NCBI GenBank assembly: GCA_964458015.1
Contig: CAYWGR010000082.1
Location: 1 to 24,195, forward strand
Direction: 5' to 3'
Origin: CAYWGR01 sp964458015
GTDB lineage: Bacteria > Planctomycetota > Planctomycetia > Pirellulales > Thermoguttaceae
Length of the DNA stretch: 24,195 nucleotides
Made by a program: the position numbers and the translations under genes. Positions 1 through 8,065 of the stretch are shown here, in pieces (position 1 is the first letter of the stretch; each line of letters starts with the position of its first letter). A model generated the notes under the pieces. The model saw only the letters and a list, made by a program, of their open reading frames with translations, did not search any database and was not told the origin of the DNA.

Positions 1-14
1 ATTCCTCGCAAAAT

Positions 15-46
15 GGCGGGCCATCGCTTCGCTCGACCCGCCCTAC
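15..46. repeat. Dispersed hairpin-repeat arm (family A)
   Basis: The segment GCGGGCCATCGC..CGACCCGCCCTA closely matches the right arm of the long hairpin at 8797-8866, differing mainly in the central CTTCGC versus CTGCGT part. Its partner arm, if present, would lie left of the window edge. It sits downstream of the GH172 gene. It is probably one member of a genome-wide intergenic palindromic repeat, but only two sites are visible here. Confidence 0.55.
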
Positions 47-98
47 GGTTTTCCCCTTTTCAACAATTGATCGGCCCTGCCACTTCCCGCCGTTCCTA

Positions 99-2116
99 TT
101 ACATGGGATCGATGTTCAAGTAATCCAATCCGAAGAGATATGACTTTTTAGCCGCCGCATTAGCGCCGGTAATCTCGACGGTCAGCTTGTGTTCGCCGGC
201 CGATAGCTCGTGTATGCCAAGTTCGACGGGCGGGTCGGTCGCCACCACGCCGGCATTGTAAAGATCCACCGGTTGGCTCATTTTTTTACCGTCCAGATAG
301 AGCTGCACGATGCCGTAGTCGGATGCTTTGGTCAACACGGCGCTGAGGTGATACTTGCCGGCTTTCTCAACAGGAACGACGATATCCAACTTTGCGCCTG
401 GTCCGGCGCCGGTCCACCAGAGCTGATCGTTATTACGCCATTTTCCAGGAAGATTTTGCGTTTCTGTTTGTCCTGCCGAGCAGCCGAGGATCTTGAATCC
501 ACCAGCGGTGCGCAACGGCTTCACGTAATAGTCATGGCGCTGCTCGACAGGCAGCGGTTCGTAGGCATCGATGCCGCCGGGGCGAGATACCAAATCGGCA
601 GGCAGGCGAAGAGCGTTCCATTGGCTTCGTTCGTAAAATACTTCTCGATGCAGCCCTCAAACCCCGTTTGGAACGGGATGTTGTCGAGGATGTGCCAACG
701 GAGGAGCGATTGATGCCCTTCGTTGTTTTGGGTCATCGTCTGGCCATGGAAGGGCATCTGAAACAGACCAGGATTACCCCATGCGTAGCCGAAGTAATCT
801 TCGGAGCCGGTGCCGATCGTGGAGGGGAACTTCTCGCCGTCGACGAAAAACTTCTCGTCGCCTTCACCCCACCATCCGCTCCAGGGGTTCCAAACGTGCA
901 GCATCACGCCGCAGAATCGCCCGCGGCCTTCGGTGCGCAACATGATCCAATCGGGGAAACGATCTTTGGAAAGCGCGACGGTATCGCGATGCCACTTGGC
1001 ATGGAAATGGCCCAGGCCGTCGAACGGATGTCCCAGCGGCGCGTGGACGATTTCAAACTGAACTTCGCGGGCGACTTGATCCTCGTTTGCTAGTTCCACA
1101 ACGGCCTTTTTGGCGAAAGGCATGTACCACAGGGCATAGTAGCCGTCCTTGGTCATCCCGGTCGGGAGCGATTTGTAGAGGTTTTCGCCGGGGGCCGTGC
1201 CGAAGAAGTCGCCCAGCGGACACCAAACCGCCGGCTTGGCTTGATTGTCCCATGTCATGCGGAGCGTAAGCTTTCGCAAGCCGGCCATCTGATCGGCGCG
1301 ATCTTTGAACTGCGTTTTCACGCGAATCGCCGTGATGGCCTCGGGGCCTGCGAGTTCGCAAACCTGGACGGTTTGGCCGGGGGCCGCCTGCACATTTTTC
1401 GACACGGTTTGTTCCGAAGGCCGATGGCCGGCGGGATCTTCGCCCAACCGTTTCTCAAAGTATTCGTTGACTTGTTTTAGGGCCTCGGCATTGTCAGCGG
1501 CCAAGGCAGGCGTAAACATAGGCACCTTCGTTCCCTTGGGGAAGGTGTCGAATGTGAAATGATAATAATTGCCCCAGCCCTCGTCGGCCACAACTTTGCA
1601 TGATTTCTGGAAGGGGATCGGGAAATACAGGTTTTGGCCGCTGCATCCCTTGCGATTCAAATTATAGGAAAGCGCAGGATAGGCGAACGGCGCGGTGTCG
1701 CCACTAAAATACTTTTCAAAGGGCAAATCGACTGCTGGGGTTTCTTGGCCGTCGAGATAGATGCGAACGTGGCCTTGCTTGGCGTCGGCCGACCAGATGC
1801 GCCAAATGCAGCCGGGGCCTTCCATTTCGGCCATCACCACTTTGTTGCCCTCGCGGCGGATGATGCCGCCGCCGTCGCCGTTGGCGTCCCATGCCTGATA
1901 CTTGCCGGTTTTTTCGTCGTATTTGCTGGCGCGATCATAGCTAGAGCATTGGGCACATTTTTCACCTGGAGTAGGCAGCACGGCCAGTCGTTCCAGGCTC
2001 GTCATGCGATGCACCAAGTCGGCGTAGGAAAGCGTTTCCTCGGCTGAAATGGTTTGGAAGGAATAAAGGACAACTGATAACGTCAGCACGGGAGTGAGTA
2101 AACAAGCAGCACGCAT
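99..2116 (-). pseudogene. Secreted DUF2961/GH172-family protein, frameshifted
   Basis: Two minus-strand frames together give one protein of about 672 residues. The first (from 2116) has a signal peptide (hydrophobic residues about 5-20, then SAEE) and a DUF2961 body with GPGCIWRIWS (101-110) and GTGSEDYFG (435-443). The second (to 99) resumes as GGIDAYEPLPVEQRHDYYV and ends in a beta-rich, carbohydrate-binding-like domain. The switch needs one extra base in the C-run that reads GGGG at 579-582 on the plus strand. DUF2961 is CAZy family GH172, whose characterised members act on fructofuranosides and D-arabinofuranosides. E418 (GEGDE) and E439 (GTGSED) are 21 residues apart, which fits the recalled spacing of the catalytic pair, so the active site lies before the break. 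The break is either a real mutation or a sequencing error. Substrate unknown. Confidence 0.8.
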
Positions 2117-2280
2117 GAAGAATCTCCTTGGCTTGAACGAAATGAGTTCAAATCACGGGGGAATGGAAAGGCGGGGTTCTGACCGATTCTTGAATTAAAC
2201 CGGACTGCCCCGTTCCTCACAAGACTTTTTTGCGTAAATCCTAGAACGTTTCGCGACACTCGCGCTAAGGCCATGTCGTT

Positions 2281-2778
2281 TTAAACAGGAGAGGAGACGA
2301 AAAGTTTCGGCATGGCAGGATAAACACCGTAGAACCGTTTGATGTAATGGCGGTGGAACCAGGAAGGGCAATGCGGTTCCCAACCGAAACGGCTGAACAA
2401 CCGCGCCGTGATCCGGTGGTTCATCACATCGCACAGCAAGGCGTCGCTATGCTTCAGCCGAGCAATTTGATCGAGAACGGCCAGGGCGCCGGCAAGGGTG
2501 CCGTAGCTGGTTTCGCGCGCGGATTCGGCATATTTCAGCACCAGGAAGTTGGGAAAACGCAATGGCTGATTGTAATAGAGCCGGATAGCGTCGCCGGAAC
2601 GGTGTCGATGCAGCCAATCGCCCAGCAGCAGCACGTTGGGGGCGGAAATGATCTTGGGCAAGGGACGCAGCAAAATACGTTGCAGCCGGCCCTCGGCAAA
2701 TTCAATAACGCCGTAACGACGTCGGCGGAGCACATCGGCTCCTTCCGTCAGATTCGTGATACTTTCAAAGAGTGGCAT
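2281..2778 (-). CDS. Conserved hypothetical protein, possibly GNAT-like
   Basis: This is a 165-residue protein starting at the ATG at 2778 (MPLFES). A longer reading from 2922 would run into the promoter side of the divergent OmpA-like gene and looks non-coding. The body has an alternating beta/alpha pattern: IRLYYNQPLRFPNFLVLKYAES, a helix with LAGALAVLDQIARL, then DALLCDVMNHRITARLFSRFGWEPHCPSWFH broken by conserved-looking Trp, His and Cys. The motif RLFSRFGWEPH resembles the C-terminal part of GNAT acetyltransferase folds (a helix, then a bulge after G-W/F-E), but I see no clear acetyl-CoA loop. There is no signal peptide or membrane segment. I do not know its function. Confidence 0.65.
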   Translation of the reverse strand: MPLFESITNLTEGADVLRRRRYGVIEFAEGRLQRILLRPLPKIISAPNVLLLGDWLHRHRSGDAIRLYYNQPLRFPNFLVLKYAESARETSYGTLAGALAVLDQIARLKHSDALLCDVMNHRITARLFSRFGWEPHCPSWFHRHYIKRFYGVYPAMPKLFVSSPV

Positions 2779-2870
2779 GGCCGCGTCGTGGTTCCAATTC
2801 CTAAACGTGATTCGCTGATTTGGACAAGTGTAGGATTTTTTGTGGTTTTTGGCGTGAAATTGCCCTTGCT

Positions 2871-2896
2871 CCCCCCCGGTTGCATCGCTAATATCG
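2871..2896 (+). promoter_or_regulatory. Candidate promoter, C-tract plus GCTAATAT
   Basis: A run of seven C, then GGTTGCATCGCTAATATCG, lies 57-82 bases before the OmpA-like start. The same arrangement (seven C, GGCTGAATC, then GCTATGAT) occurs at 5061-5087 before the response regulator. The AT-containing end could serve as a -10 element. No good -35 is visible, so this is a weak assignment. Confidence 0.3.
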
Positions 2897-2952
2897 TCCC
2901 GTTTATTATTTGTCGCAAACACACCCCGCCCGAGAAGGGGCAGGAGAACGCC

Positions 2953-3768
2953 ATGTCACGGTTTGCAGCGGTATCATGGATCTTGCTAGCCATGCTGATT
3001 ACCGGCTGCGCCGACAATTCGATGATGCTCAAGGGCAAGCTCACGCAGGCCGAGCAACAGCAGCAGGCGATGACGCGACAAAACCAACAACTTCAGGATC
3101 GGACGAACGCGCTGGATCGGGACAACCAAGAAATGGGCACGCTTTTGGCCCAGTCTCGGCAGCAAGCGAAGGTGTCGGAAGATCAGTTGGCGGCGTTGCG
3201 GGATCAATTGCGCGGCGTGACGGCGCAATTAGCCCAAGTTCGCGCGGAAAAGGATAATGCAGACAAGCGCGTACAGACCATGACGGCTTCGATGCAGCGC
3301 CAGGGCGGCGTAACGATCAGCCCCAACAACAGTTTTGTGCAAAACTTGCCGGCAATTCAAATTCCCGGCGTTTTCGTGCGTCGTGACGGCGATGTAATTC
3401 GCATCGAGTTGCCCGGCAACAGCCTTTTCGAGTCTGGCAGTTCCCGTCTGCGACCGGGAGCGGCCAATCTGGTTTCCGATGTGGCGGCGGAACTGGTTCG
3501 CACCTATCCCGACCAGATCATCGGTGTTGAAGGGCATACGGACAACGATCCCATCTCCGGCAATCAGTTTCGCAACAATCATGAGCTCTCCGTTGCGCGG
3601 GCGATGACCGTCTATGATGTGCTGGTCAATCGCACACGGCTCCAAGGCAACCAATTGTTCGTCGTGGGGCACGGTTCAAACCATCCGATCGTGTCGAATG
3701 CCACGATCGAGGGCAAGCAGCGCAACCGCCGCGTCGAATTGGTGGTCTATCCCGAAAAGAAGAATTGA
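2953..3768 (+). CDS. OmpA-family lipoprotein (peptidoglycan-binding)
   Basis: A 271-residue lipoprotein. The ATG at 2953 is chosen because it directly gives a signal peptide ending in the lipobox LITGC (Cys19) and follows GGGGCAGGAGAAC (AGGAG about 6-7 nt upstream). Residues about 27-115 form a Gln-rich coiled coil with several QQQ and LxxQ heptads. The C-terminal 110 residues are an OmpA domain: VEGHTDNDP, LSVARAMTVYDVL and KQRNRRVELVVYP, the usual diaminopimelate-binding Asp/Arg region. Its likely role is to tie the outer envelope to the cell wall; planctomycetes do carry such proteins. It is transcribed divergently from the 2281-2778 gene and seems monocistronic. Confidence 0.9.
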   Translation: MSRFAAVSWILLAMLITGCADNSMMLKGKLTQAEQQQQAMTRQNQQLQDRTNALDRDNQEMGTLLAQSRQQAKVSEDQLAALRDQLRGVTAQLAQVRAEKDNADKRVQTMTASMQRQGGVTISPNNSFVQNLPAIQIPGVFVRRDGDVIRIELPGNSLFESGSSRLRPGAANLVSDVAAELVRTYPDQIIGVEGHTDNDPISGNQFRNNHELSVARAMTVYDVLVNRTRLQGNQLFVVGHGSNHPIVSNATIEGKQRNRRVELVVYPEKKN

Positions 3769-3925
3769 GTTGCGGACTCTGGATAGGGTATAGCCGGCAG
3801 GGGGCGTGCTGTTTATTGGGGACGGTGTTTTTGCCGCCGTTCCTTTCTATTGGGGGGTCTGCTGCCCGGCGTGAACCTTTCAGAGGAAGGGGATTGTCTA
3901 TAAAATTCAGCTAGAGAGGGAGAGC

Positions 3926-4003
3926 ATGCGTTCCAAGTTTTTGCCTGCGGTTGTCTGCTCCCTGCTAATCACGGTCCCATTATTCCTATCCCCGCTTATA
4001 TGA
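3926..4003 (+). CDS. 25-residue upstream ORF coupled to hisH
   Basis: An ATG at 3926 is preceded by a purine-rich Shine-Dalgarno sequence (GAGAGGGAGAG, about 3914-3924). The ORF runs 25 codons and stops with TGA at 4001-4003, overlapping the hisH ATG as ATGA. The peptide starts MRSKF and is then almost wholly hydrophobic (AVVCSLLITVPLFLSPLI), so it could be a small membrane peptide or a leader. hisH has no Shine-Dalgarno of its own (pyrimidine-rich CCTATCCCCGC precedes it), which makes translational coupling plausible. A TATAAA at 3899-3904 may be the -10. No His-codon run is present, so this is not a classical his attenuator. Could be chance. Confidence 0.5.
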   Translation: MRSKFLPAVVCSLLITVPLFLSPLI

Positions 4004-4608
4004 TCGCCATCATTGACTACGGAATGGGCAATCTGCGAAGCGTCCAAAAGGCGTTTGAGAAGGTTGGCCATGAAGCCATCGTTACGAGCGACGCGGCCCA
4101 GGTAGCAGCCGCCTCGAAGGTCGTTTTGCCGGGCGTCGGCGCCTTTGAAGACTGCATTGCCGAACTGCATCGCTGCAATCTGGTCCAATCCGTGCATGAG
4201 GCCGTTGATTCGGGCAAGCCGTTTCTGGGCATCTGTCTGGGGCTGCAAATGCTGTTTGACGTCAGCTACGAAAACGGCCGGCACGAAGGGCTCGGCATTC
4301 TGCCGGGCGAGGTTCTACGGTTTGAATTGCCCAAGGAATATGCCGTGCCTCACATGGGCTGGAACCAATTAAGCATCCGGCAGCCTGCACCAATTCTGAA
4401 AGGCATCGCCGATGGCGCCTACGTCTATTTTGTGCATTCGTACTACGTGGTGCCGAAAGACGAAAGCGTGATCGCGACGGAAACCGACTACGGCGGACGG
4501 TTTTGTTCGATGATCTGGCGCGACAATGTTTATGCCACCCAATTTCATCCCGAGAAAAGCCAAACCGAGGGGTTGCGGATCTTGAAAAACTTCGCCGAGC
4601 TGGATTAA
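4000..4608 (+). CDS. hisH: Imidazole glycerol phosphate synthase, glutaminase subunit HisH
   Basis: The 202-residue protein is full length for HisH. It supplies ammonia from glutamine to HisF for imidazole ring formation (histidine and AICAR synthesis) in the cytoplasm. The class I glutamine amidotransferase triad is visible: Cys79 in GICLGLQ, His183 and Glu185 in FHPEKSQ. The N-terminus IAIIDYGMGNLRSV and the oxyanion-strand segment PGVGAF are typical. The start overlaps the stop of a 25-codon ORF (ATGA). hisA and hisF are not adjacent, so the his genes are scattered here. A small ORF follows 13 bases later. Confidence 0.96.
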   Translation: MIAIIDYGMGNLRSVQKAFEKVGHEAIVTSDAAQVAAASKVVLPGVGAFEDCIAELHRCNLVQSVHEAVDSGKPFLGICLGLQMLFDVSYENGRHEGLGILPGEVLRFELPKEYAVPHMGWNQLSIRQPAPILKGIADGAYVYFVHSYYVVPKDESVIATETDYGGRFCSMIWRDNVYATQFHPEKSQTEGLRILKNFAELD

Positions 4609-4621
4609 GGGCCATGCCGAC

Positions 4622-4825
4622 ATGAAACTTTCCTTCTTGGCACATGGGAAGCACATCTACGCAAAAGCCCTGCGAGAACAGCACAACGCAGGGAAAGCCA
4701 AGCTGCAAGAAAGTTTGGCATCAGCCACCGAGGAAGCGGAACGCCGAAAGCTGGTGATGCAAATCATGGCATTGGAAAAAAGCTATCGCGAGAAATTGCG
4801 AAGTGCCAAACGCGGTTTGTTTTAA
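4622..4825 (+). CDS. Small charged hypothetical protein
   Basis: A 67-residue ORF starting 13 bases after hisH, with AAGGG about 10 bases before the ATG. It is Lys/Glu/Arg-rich and predicted almost entirely helical (AEERR..LVMQIMALEKSYREKLRSAKRG), perhaps a short coiled coil, with no membrane segment or signal. The close spacing suggests co-transcription with hisH. I do not recognise the family. The third-codon-position bias towards G/C resembles neighbouring genes, which supports a real gene, but the length is short. Confidence 0.55.
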   Translation: MKLSFLAHGKHIYAKALREQHNAGKAKLQESLASATEEAERRKLVMQIMALEKSYREKLRSAKRGLF

Positions 4826-5213
4826 ACCGGCGTGGCCCCAATCTTCCCCTAGCCCCCGCATATTTAGAACGATTAAGAACAAGTGGGCTGTGTCTGGGGT
4901 GTGAAAATTTCTGCTATCGTTCCAAGCGGAATATAACAGGTGATATTGTCATAAACGAAAAGAGCTTGTTTTAACCGGATTTTATGGAAAACTCTGTCGG
5001 GGGTGTGTGGTTTGCCACATTGAGGGACGGGAGATTCCCCCAGAATTTCATTAGCCCCCTCCCCCCCGGCTGAATCTTTGCTATGATTAGACGGGTGGTA
5101 ATTCGCCGTAGCCAATTAGAGGGCAACCGGTGGGGACTTTGGAAAATCCCCCAGGCGGCGATTCAATACGAATAGTTTTTCCCAAATATAGCTAGAGCTA
5201 GTAGGAGTTTCCC
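4826..5213. other. Intergenic region upstream of the response regulator
   Basis: No convincing gene is seen in these 388 bases. It holds two similar TGCTAT motifs (TGCTATCGT at 4912-4920 and TGCTATGAT at 5079-5087), the second after a seven-C tract, and ends with the ribosome-binding site TAGGAG before 5214. The minus-strand frame over 4873-5115 has no family resemblance and covers the promoter-like parts, so it is not called. Confidence 0.5.
5061..5087 (+). promoter_or_regulatory. Candidate extended -10 promoter of the response regulator
   Basis: Seven C, GGCTGAATCTT, then TGCTATGAT (5079-5087), which has the TGnTAtnAT form of an extended -10 element. No matching -35 is seen. It lies about 127 bases before the response-regulator start and resembles the element at 2871-2896. 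Confidence 0.4.
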
Positions 5214-5852
5214 ATGACGAACAAGATTCGTTTGTTGATCGCCGACGACCATGAAGTGGTTCGTAGCGGTTTGAAGAACATGTTGGCAGGCAGTGAAGTG
5301 AAAGTGGTCGGCGAAGTCGCCACCGGCGCCGCAGCGGTCAAGTTTGCCTTGGAAAACGAATTAGACGCCGTGCTGTTGGATATTCGCATGCCCGACGGCG
5401 ATGGCCTGACCGCCTTGGGACGGATCAAGCTCGACAAGCCGAGTTTGCCGATTTTGATCCTTTCCACCTTCGACAACCCGACCTATGTGGCGCGGGCCGT
5501 GGCGTTGGGCGCCAGCGGATATTTGTTGAAGGGTTGCACGCGCGACGAATTGCTGACCGGCATTCGCACCGCAGCGGCCGGCGAGAGCGCTTGGACCCGC
5601 GACGAACTGCGCCGCGTAACCGGCGCCTTGGCCACTCCGCGCTTGACGGCCGACGTCGAGGTTCCGCTAACCCAACGCGAGAGCGAAGTGCTTCGCCAGT
5701 TGGCCTACGGTTTGACCAACAAGGAAATCGCCAACACGTTGCATATCAGCTACGAGACGGTTAAGGAACACGTGCAGCATATTCTGCGCAAGATCGGCGT
5801 TTCCGATCGTACGCAAGCCGCCGTTTGGGCGGTTCGCAAAGAGCTGGTGTAA
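5214..5852 (+). CDS. NarL/FixJ-type response regulator
   Basis: A 212-residue two-domain transcription factor. The receiver domain (1-120) has the acidic pair DD at 11-12, the phospho-acceptor Asp56 in LLDIRMPDGDG, Thr85 in LILST and Lys106 in GYLLKG. The LuxR-type helix-turn-helix (about 147-210) has LTQRESEVLRQLAYGLTNKEIA and LHISYETVKEHVQHI. The start is supported by TAGGAG seven bases upstream. No histidine kinase lies nearby, so it is an orphan regulator here and its signal and targets are unknown. It is followed by a tandem-hairpin terminator. Confidence 0.93.
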   Translation: MTNKIRLLIADDHEVVRSGLKNMLAGSEVKVVGEVATGAAAVKFALENELDAVLLDIRMPDGDGLTALGRIKLDKPSLPILILSTFDNPTYVARAVALGASGYLLKGCTRDELLTGIRTAAAGESAWTRDELRRVTGALATPRLTADVEVPLTQRESEVLRQLAYGLTNKEIANTLHISYETVKEHVQHILRKIGVSDRTQAAVWAVRKELV

Positions 5853-5893
5853 CAGCCCTTGCTGTAGAAACTCGATTTTTAGAAATGTTCAAC

Positions 5894-5940
5894 GCCCTTT
5901 TAGGGCATCATGCCCACGCTAGTCGTGGGCATGTTTTTTA
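5894..5940 (+). terminator. Tandem-hairpin rho-independent terminator
   Basis: A small hairpin GCCCT-TTT-AGGGC (5894-5906) is followed by a perfect 9-bp stem ATGCCCACG / CGTGGGCAT (5910-5918 and 5924-5932, 5-nt loop) and GTTTTTTA. It lies 58 bases after the response-regulator stop. The stem could also be a dispersed palindromic repeat used as a terminator. Confidence 0.8.
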
Positions 5941-6077
5941 TCACACAGGCGGCAGGGCCGCCGACCAATACGAGCTACCGCTCGGCTGGCTTCGATTCGC
6001 TCCCGTCGGTCGCTAGATTTTGTTTAAAATAATTTACGATTTTTGGGATTAGTAATACACACACAGGACTAAACATA

Positions 6078-6473
6078 GTGAATCCACGCACTCGACGCCG
6101 CTTTGACGAACAATTCGATTGGGTGCTGGAACGCATGCCCCCGCTGATCCATGAGTTGATCGAAAAGGTGCCGCTGCACGTCGAGGATTATCCCTCGGAT
6201 GATGTAATGGATCGGATGAATGTGGAATACATCGACGATCTTTGCGGCCTGTATACAGGCATCCCGATCGGGGATAAAAGCGTGAGCCACTCGGGCACGA
6301 TGCCCGACGTGGTTACGATTTACCGGGAGGGGATTCTCACCGCTTCGGCGGATGGGGAAGGACGGATTAACATCCATCGGCTTCGCGAGCAAATACGCAT
6401 TACCATTTTGCACGAGTTAGCGCATCATCATGGAATGACGGAGGAGGAGATTCGACGCCTAGGTTACGGGTAA
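6078..6473 (+). CDS. Minimal zincin-type metallopeptidase-like protein
   Basis: A 131-residue protein of the DUF1025/Zincin_1 family (metallopeptidase family protein). The zinc motif is near the C-terminus: HELAHHHGMTEEEI, that is HExxH with a downstream Glu. The N-terminal FDWVLERMPP and the middle segment MPDVVTIYREGI are typical of the family. Length is normal. It starts with GTG at 6078 after ACAGGACT. It is cytoplasmic, with no signal peptide. Proteolytic activity has rarely been shown for this family, so the function stays open. The leader (5941-6077) has two short hairpins (5948-5962, 5971-5984) and an AT-rich stretch. Confidence 0.88.
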   Translation: MNPRTRRRFDEQFDWVLERMPPLIHELIEKVPLHVEDYPSDDVMDRMNVEYIDDLCGLYTGIPIGDKSVSHSGTMPDVVTIYREGILTASADGEGRINIHRLREQIRITILHELAHHHGMTEEEIRRLGYG

Positions 6474-6523
6474 ATCAGGATTTCTTGGAAATTGGAATAC
6501 GCGATTGTCGCCAAAGCGGTTTC

Positions 6524-6540
6524 CTCTCTTCCGAAGAGAG
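6524..6540. other. Short palindrome before the DUF4405-type gene
   Basis: The arms CTCTCTTC and GAAGAGAG flank one central C. As RNA it could form a 6-bp stem. A T-stretch (GGTTTTTGTT) follows about ten bases later, too far for a standard terminator. It may be a weak terminator or an operator for the downstream gene. Confidence 0.35.
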
Positions 6541-6580
6541 AATCGACTTGGTTTTTGTTATTCCCATCCAATGGAGGCGT

Positions 6581-7252
6581 ATGATGAGCAAACAGACCAT
6601 CCATACGATCGTCGATGCCGCGGCATTTGTTGCCCTTCTATTTCTCGCCGCAACGGGTTCTCTGATCAAGTTTGTGTTGCCGCCGGGCACGGGCCATTTT
6701 AACGTGATTTGGGGAATGGACCGTCACGAATGGGGCGAAGTGCATTATGTGTTCGCCATTGTGTTTCTTAGTGCGATGGCGTGCCATCTCTTCATGCATT
6801 GGCATTGGATTCTCTTCACCGTGCAAGGACGTGCAGGTAAACAGGCGAACCTTCGGACGGCGGCCGCCGTACTGGGGTTAGCGGTACTTTTGGGACTTGC
6901 CGCATCACCCTATCTAGCACGGGTTGAATCCACGAGCGAAGCTCCCCATAAAATGCGGTCGGGAAAATGCCTTGAGGACAAGACATGCCAAGAATTGCCG
7001 ATGCCTGAAAGGCACGTGGAGAAAAAACAAGCCGAAGAATCGCCGTCGCCGGTCGATGGGACGATGACCCTTGCGGAAGTGGAACAGAAGACGGGCGTAT
7101 CCGCCGCCTTGATCTTGAAAGAAATGAAGCTGCCGGCCGATGTTCCAATGGACGAACGTCTTGGGCGGCTTCGCAAGCAATACAACTTCGACATGCATGA
7201 ATTGCGGGCCATTGTTGAAAAGAACACCAAAAAGCCAGAGGGCGTAAAGTAA
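6581..7252 (+). CDS. DUF4405-type membrane protein, possible haem binding
   Basis: A 223-residue protein. GGAGG at 6573-6577 places the start at the ATG at 6581 or, with better spacing, at 6584. Residues about 9-31, 53-76 and 93-112 are membrane segments. Histidines are concentrated at the membrane: H49, H55, H69, H73 and H75 (CHLFMHWHWI), the pattern of DUF4405 and cytochrome-b-like two-helix haem binders. A soluble tail carries C130 and C136 (GKCLEDKTC) and ends in a helical module (TLAEVEQKTGVSAALILKEM.., LGRLRKQYNFDMHELRAIV). This module also occurs at the end of other DUF4405 and Fe-S membrane proteins. It is probably a redox membrane component. No partner oxidoreductase is adjacent; birA follows 42 bases later. 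Confidence 0.72.
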   Translation: MMSKQTIHTIVDAAAFVALLFLAATGSLIKFVLPPGTGHFNVIWGMDRHEWGEVHYVFAIVFLSAMACHLFMHWHWILFTVQGRAGKQANLRTAAAVLGLAVLLGLAASPYLARVESTSEAPHKMRSGKCLEDKTCQELPMPERHVEKKQAEESPSPVDGTMTLAEVEQKTGVSAALILKEMKLPADVPMDERLGRLRKQYNFDMHELRAIVEKNTKKPEGVK

Positions 7253-7294
7253 TGTTTCTTGCGTTCCTGGTAGATGGAGGACGGATAAATATCG

Positions 7295-8065
7295 ATGTCG
7301 CTTGATATCAACCGCATTCTTCATGAAACGTTCGTCGCTAGGACCGAGTATCTTCCGGTCGTCGATTCGACCAACAATCGCGCTGCGCAACTGGCGGCCG
7401 AGGGAGCGTTGCCGCTTTTGGTTGTTGCAGATCAACAAACGGCCGGGCGCGGACGCGGATCGAATCGTTGGTGGACCGGTTCCGGGGCATTGGCTTTTAG
7501 TTTGGCATTGGATGGCAAGGATGTCGGCGCAGTAAAGAAGCCGTCGCCGCTCGTGGCACTGGCCGTGGGCGTGGCTGTTGTTAAAACCGTAACGCCGCTG
7601 CTACCAGGGCGCAATGTCGGCATTCATTGGCCGAACGATGTATATGCGGATGAACGGAAATTGGCCGGCATTTTAATCGAGGTATTCGCCGACCGGCGGC
7701 ATGTCATCGGCATCGGTTTGAATGTGAATAATTCACTGGCCGATGCTCCGCCGGAATTGCAGTCCAAAGCGGCCACGATGCGTGATCTGACGAATCAGCA
7801 ATATGATCCGACGGAAATCCTTATTGCATTACTTTGCCATTTAGAACGAGAATTCGTAAAATTACAGCAGGATTCCGAGGCAGTTGCTGCCGGAGCCAAT
7901 ATGGTATGCTTGCAATGCGGGAAGATGTTGATGCAGGAACGGGCCGGCCGAGTTATAGCCGGACGTTGTCGAGGCATCGCCGCCGACGGAGCGTTGATCT
8001 TGGATACGCCGGAAGGTGAGGAATTGATTTATTCGGGCACGCTGTTGGAACATTCGCAACGATGA
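7295..8065 (+). CDS. birA: Biotin--[acetyl-CoA-carboxylase] ligase
   Basis: A 256-residue monofunctional biotin protein ligase without an N-terminal DNA-binding domain, so it attaches biotin to carboxylases but should not repress transcription. Family motifs are STNNRA, the biotinyl-AMP loop TAGRGRGSNRWW, IHWPNDVY and KLAGILIE, and the SH3-like C-terminus (GRCRGIAADGALILDTPEGEELIYSGTL). GGAGG lies about 14 bases before the ATG, rather far. It overlaps the next gene by four bases (ATGA), which suggests coupled translation. Confidence 0.94.
   Translation: MSLDINRILHETFVARTEYLPVVDSTNNRAAQLAAEGALPLLVVADQQTAGRGRGSNRWWTGSGALAFSLALDGKDVGAVKKPSPLVALAVGVAVVKTVTPLLPGRNVGIHWPNDVYADERKLAGILIEVFADRRHVIGIGLNVNNSLADAPPELQSKAATMRDLTNQQYDPTEILIALLCHLEREFVKLQQDSEAVAAGANMVCLQCGKMLMQERAGRVIAGRCRGIAADGALILDTPEGEELIYSGTLLEHSQR

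Noticed and set aside
2347..2952. Long N-terminal extension of the OmpA-like frame
   Set aside because: It runs antisense through the 2281-2778 gene and destroys the lipoprotein signal; the ATG at 2953 gives a perfect lipobox.
3814..3855. TATTGGGG direct repeat 34 bp apart downstream of the OmpA-like gene
   Set aside because: Too short and low in complexity to assign a role; it may be the edge of a dispersed repeat, but no second site is seen in the window.
3926..4003. Histidine-operon attenuator leader
   Set aside because: The 25-codon ORF has no His codons and no terminator/antiterminator stems are seen before hisH.
4873..5115. 80-codon minus-strand frame upstream of the response regulator
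   Set aside because: No recognisable domain, unlike neighbouring coding bias, and it covers the promoter-like region of the response regulator.
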